Below are positions 60,572 to 64,000 of a stretch of DNA of 64,000 bases, piece by piece. Under the pieces are notes generated by a model. The model did no database searches. It was not told where the DNA came from and worked only from the letters and a program-made list of their open reading frames with translations. The stretch lies in contig MU001515.1 in assembly GCA_010093485.1 (NCBI GenBank), forward strand, positions 267,518-331,517, written 5' to 3'. The stretch comes from Karstenula rhodostoma CBS 690.94 (lineage: Eukaryota > Ascomycota > Dothideomycetes > Pleosporales > Didymosphaeriaceae). Made by a program: the position numbers and the translations under genes. Position 1 is the first letter of the stretch, and each line of letters begins with the position of its first letter.

Positions 60572-61400
60572 GAGGAAATTGGTGGGTTGGTGTTGTGAGA
60601 AAAGCTGATTAGCCTGCGCGAAGCAGCGCCCTATGCAGACGTAAGCCAGGAGACTCTAGGAATAGTGAGGGTAGTTAGGTACAGCTCCATACCTCGCAAG
60701 AAAGGCTGCCGAGCGGCAATTGAGATTGATAGCAGCCTGATCGTAAGACTGGCGGGGTCAGGCTTAGTAGGCGACTGGCTTCGAAAGCACCCGGCAGAAT
60801 TAGGCAGCGAGCTCGTGGGCGCAATTCGACGAGCTTGGAGGGAAGACTTGGTCAAGAAGCGGTTGTGTTGATCGAGGACGCTGCGTAGTATCGATAAGCT
60901 GGCCCCGCGATACGTCAATCTAACCCTCTTTTGACAGATCGCGCACAGCCGCCAGCAAGCCTTCTCCCGAACACCAATACCATTAGTAGCGAATCGTTGG
61001 CGAAGGAGCGGTGGTGGAGCTGATAGCGGAGGCGTTAGTAGCGGAGGATCAGCAGCGTAGCCGGAGGCCTACATAGCGAAAAAGGTGGCTGCGCCTATGA
61101 GTCGCGTGCCCAGCAGGGGTCAGGAGTCATGACTCAAGACGGCGAGTCAGGTAGTGTCGGGATGGAACGCGCACCACCGACCGCCTACTAAGCATCACAC
61201 CTCACCCACCAACTTCATTTCACATACAGCGACATCATCCCAAATTCCGGTAAGACCGTATTCGGCTCATTGTATCGTACAAGTCGACCCCAACTCTATA
61301 TGTGAAGCTATACATTGATTCCCGAACCCCATCCGTTTCCCGACTCGCACCCAGACCCGCGCTGCATTGTAATAAGGCGTCCCCCCGCGTTCCATCCCAG
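60572..61400. other. Gene-poor flank
   Basis: A plus-strand frame at 60,665-60,871 (C-R-A-A-I-E-I-D-S-S-L-I-V-R-L) has some protein character but no identifiable family. A run of ag.agcggaggcgttagtagcgg at 61,005-61,060 echoes the 56.4 kb repeat words. No gene is assigned. Confidence 0.35.
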
Positions 61401-61552
61401 AAGAAGTCGCAGAACACATGTACTTCTCCACTTCTTCCAAGAAGCCGCAGAACACATGTACTTCTCGACCTCTTCGAAGAAGCCGCAAAACAGATCCACC
61501 ACTCCACCTCGTAGAAGAAGCTGCAAAACACATCCACCCCTCCACCACGTGC
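61401..61552. repeat. 38-bp minisatellite, four units
   Basis: Units start at 61,401, 61,439, 61,477 and 61,515, each beginning aagaag.cgca.aaca. The period of 38 is not a multiple of three, so it is not a coding repeat. The first two copies are the closest. Confidence 0.75.
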
Positions 61553-64000
61553 ACTTGTCCATCTCGTTGTCGCCGCCGCCCGTACAGTTGTCCTTGTCGT
61601 CGTCGTGGTCGCGCGTGCCGTTAGAGCTTCCAGGTACCCTTGCCACATAGCTGTGCTTCATCCAGTCTATGTATACATGGACGCAGAGATGGAGAACCAT
61701 GTAGCGTGAGCTGACGCGCCCCGCGAAGATAACGCCAGGTAGAGTTCACGAGCCGTTGAAGAAGTTGACGATGGTGCATCCGGACAAGGTGGGGAGAAGC
61801 CGTGGATGAAGGCCGAGGAACTCGCCATCCAGTAGTACCGCTCGACACACCTTCCGAGGCGTAGGTCGAGGGAGCTAGATCTTTCCATCGTTGCAACATT
61901 CGGAGGTATCCAGGGGAAGATGTGGAGGCTATATATATACGGGTGGTCGAACAAAATGCGAAGGCGAGGAAGGCGGACGACGAGGAGATAAAGAGCCCAC
62001 CAGGAGGTTAGGCTTGCCGTTCTGTGTTGTTGCCACGCTTGTCCTGGTGCCTGGTTCTGGGTGTTCGACACAATCCGACAGCGATGGAGCCGAGGAGAAG
62101 AAGCAGCCAAGACAGACATCCCGAGTCTAATACACTGGGGGGGTGTCAAAGCCGAGGACATGACAATTTCGTTGGCAAATCGCATCTAACATCCGGTGAG
62201 GCTGTCGGTGTGGCAACATAGACATGGCAGGAGTGGCCGGCAGAGTATATATATAAGAGAACGACAGGAGGGTTCTCTAAACAGGTGCTGGACTAAGCGA
62301 AACGTCAGAAAGATTCATGTGTCTGGAGCCGTGGAAGCGTACCTTTCTCGATAGTCCATGCAAACGTGAGCTGCGCAACGCCACGTCATCGTCCTTGGAG
62401 TCGATCTAGGGGAGTCCCGAGGCTGGGCGACAGTAGCCACTGCGCGAAGCAGCGACCTGGGTACCAGGAGACCGACGCTCGCATGGTGCTGCGCATGTTA
62501 GCTTACGAGCTGGGCAGTCGTGAGGGATACTTACCGCATATATATATATATAAGTGTGAGTAATCACACGCGTTCCTTGCATTTAGTTCGTCTCATTTGA
62601 GACTTTCCAGGAGACACCGCGGGGAGGTGCAAGGATCCGACTTCTATCTCCCATCCACCTCTTTCTCGTGAACAGCACAACCTCGCTCTCGACGTGTAAG
62701 TGCTGGGATTGGGGTATCCTCAAGAACCAACTCCATGTTCGGACCGAGAAAACGGAACCACAGGCAAATGTCGGAGGCGACACGGTCCTCGATCATTTGT
62801 CGCTGGTTGTTATCGGACCGTTGGTGGAGCGTCGGCCAAGCGGCAGGGGCCATGGATGTTCGCCGAAGCCAAAAGGCGGGTCGCTGGAGCAACATGGGAG
62901 GGGGACCAAGGGCTAAAAGTGCGAGTATGAAGTCAGTATACGTCAGACATTGTGCGGAAGCCATAAGGTGTCAAGACTTACATACTGTGGTCTCCACCAT
63001 GAGCAGTGAGAGGCCGTGATGCAACGATCGGTTCATCGGGCTTTCACGATGGTTGCGAAAACCTCCACAATCTCTCCTCGCTATACAAAGTGTCAGTATC
63101 ATGGCAAGCCGCGCGGGTGTGGAAGGCGAAACCTACAGGTGGCAAGTCGTCTTCGCCGGCTCGCATCGTAGGGCAGATATCCCACGATGAGCGTGCTGAG
63201 CAAAGACGCGAGGCCGACTGCATCGAAACGGAGTCGGTCGACGACGTGTTTCATATATATAGCGATGGTCATGAAGTTGTGAGGGGAATATATATACCAA
63301 CGAAGAAGTGGTCATGCGAAAGATCTCGCCCAGGGCTAGTCTTCACCTGGGATGGAATAAGGATGGACTAGCCCTGAGCGATGAATGTGAGGAGGTTGGG
63401 AGGGTTGGAAGATTGGAGGATCCAGTGTTGGGAATGCGATATGGAACTTCTTATAAGCTTTGGCGAGCCTGGCGGGAAGACCCCGAGCTGAGATCGCCTT
63501 GCCAAAAAAATGTGCTTGCTAGACGAGCGAGAAGGCGAGAACGGTGTTTGTGACCTGTGGCGTCGCGATGGTAGAGATTGTTTCTTTGTGCGGCGGAAAA
63601 CGTCGGGAAGCAGACATGTAACCTTCAAACACGGTGATGGCCTCACCGAAATCAAACCACAGCTACGACCGGATACGAGCTCACGACGGCGAAGGGGAAG
63701 AGGTCAAGTTGGTATGAGAAACAGGTTTGCGGAGCTAGCATGGGGTCGTTCCTGTGCATGTCCCGAGCCATGCGTGCGCCAATGTCTGAGGACTCGCAAC
63801 CACGCTGAGAGGAAAAAAAAAAAACGGATTGGGAAGTGACAGCCGCTGTGGCTTCGCATTGGATTCGGACCCTATACTGCAACGCGAGCTTCTGATTCGC
63901 GGCTGTCGAACTTGGCGACAGTGGAAAGTTTCTTTTTCCAAGCAAACTCCCACAATTCGGTCGCCGAAAGCTGATCGGGTCGAGCTTGCTATGCCCAAGC
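61553..64000. other. Gene-poor end of window
   Basis: Several (TA)n tracts (61,931; 62,247; 62,539-62,552; 63,253; 63,289) and a 12-A run at about 63,813 are present. Open frames up to 172 codons show no recognisable domain. A gene could still be present with unseen introns. Confidence 0.35.

Noticed and set aside
61667..62185. Minus-strand frame of 172 codons near the right end
   Set aside because: It crosses (TA)n tracts, the composition is not protein-like and no motif is present. Kept as non-coding for lack of support.

Overview
The window looks like a 64 kb piece of a filamentous ascomycete (Pezizomycotina) nuclear genome, probably a dothideomycete. The evidence is the short spliceosomal introns of about 44-60 nt (GTAAGT-type donors, GCTAAC-like branch sites, CAG/TAG acceptors), the gene families present (fungal DUF3425 bZIP-like factor, DUF4112, Ptm1, IBA57, Dcp2, Ncs2/Ctu2, purple acid phosphatase), and mutated AT-rich retrotransposon relics of the kind left by repeat-induced mutation. 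The class assignment is an inference.

Positions 1-37,000 are ordinary gene-dense core genome. In order they hold: an edge-truncated F-box-like protein (-), a small unknown protein (-), an ABHD12-like hydrolase (-), a 1632-residue unknown protein (+), a secreted esterase (+), an MFS transporter (-, with an apparent one-base frameshift), a short-chain dehydrogenase (-), a DUF3425 regulator (+), a DUF4112 membrane protein (-), DCP2 (+), a 2-oxoglutarate oxygenase-like protein (-), mitochondrial IBA57 (-), an unknown membrane protein (-), PTM1 (-) and NCS2/CTU2 (+) as a divergent pair, and a secreted purple acid phosphatase (+). Many needed intron-by-intron reconstruction, and exon coordinates are given in the entries. 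Small gene remnants (19.5 kb, 30.3-30.9 kb, 37.2 kb) and a tRNA-like element (15.8-16.1 kb) lie between them.

Positions 37,200-42,000 are a transposon-dominated block. It contains a truncated host-gene tail, a decayed plus-strand gene with a signal peptide and a C-terminal membrane anchor, a decayed minus-strand Ty3/gypsy reverse transcriptase-RNase H region, and an extremely AT-rich tract.

Positions 41,964-49,994 hold the most interesting structure: two copies of a divergently transcribed two-gene module placed head to head in inverted orientation, A(-) B(+) ... B'(-) A'(+). A and A' are diverged paralogues with a PD-(D/E)XK nuclease-like signature, with the same spacing in both. B and B' are diverged paralogues of a family I do not recognise, with one intron at the same codon boundary. 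Both short bidirectional promoters carry repeats containing GCGCTAG, oriented the same way relative to the genes. This suggests a co-expressed nuclease-partner pair that duplicated as a unit. Its function is unknown.

Positions 50,000-64,000 are gene-poor accessory DNA. They hold a coiled-coil membrane protein, a second PD-(D/E)XK-like (DUF7924-like) protein at 59.4-60.6 kb, a tRNA 5'-half relic, tandem repeats, and several diverged duplicated relic segments.
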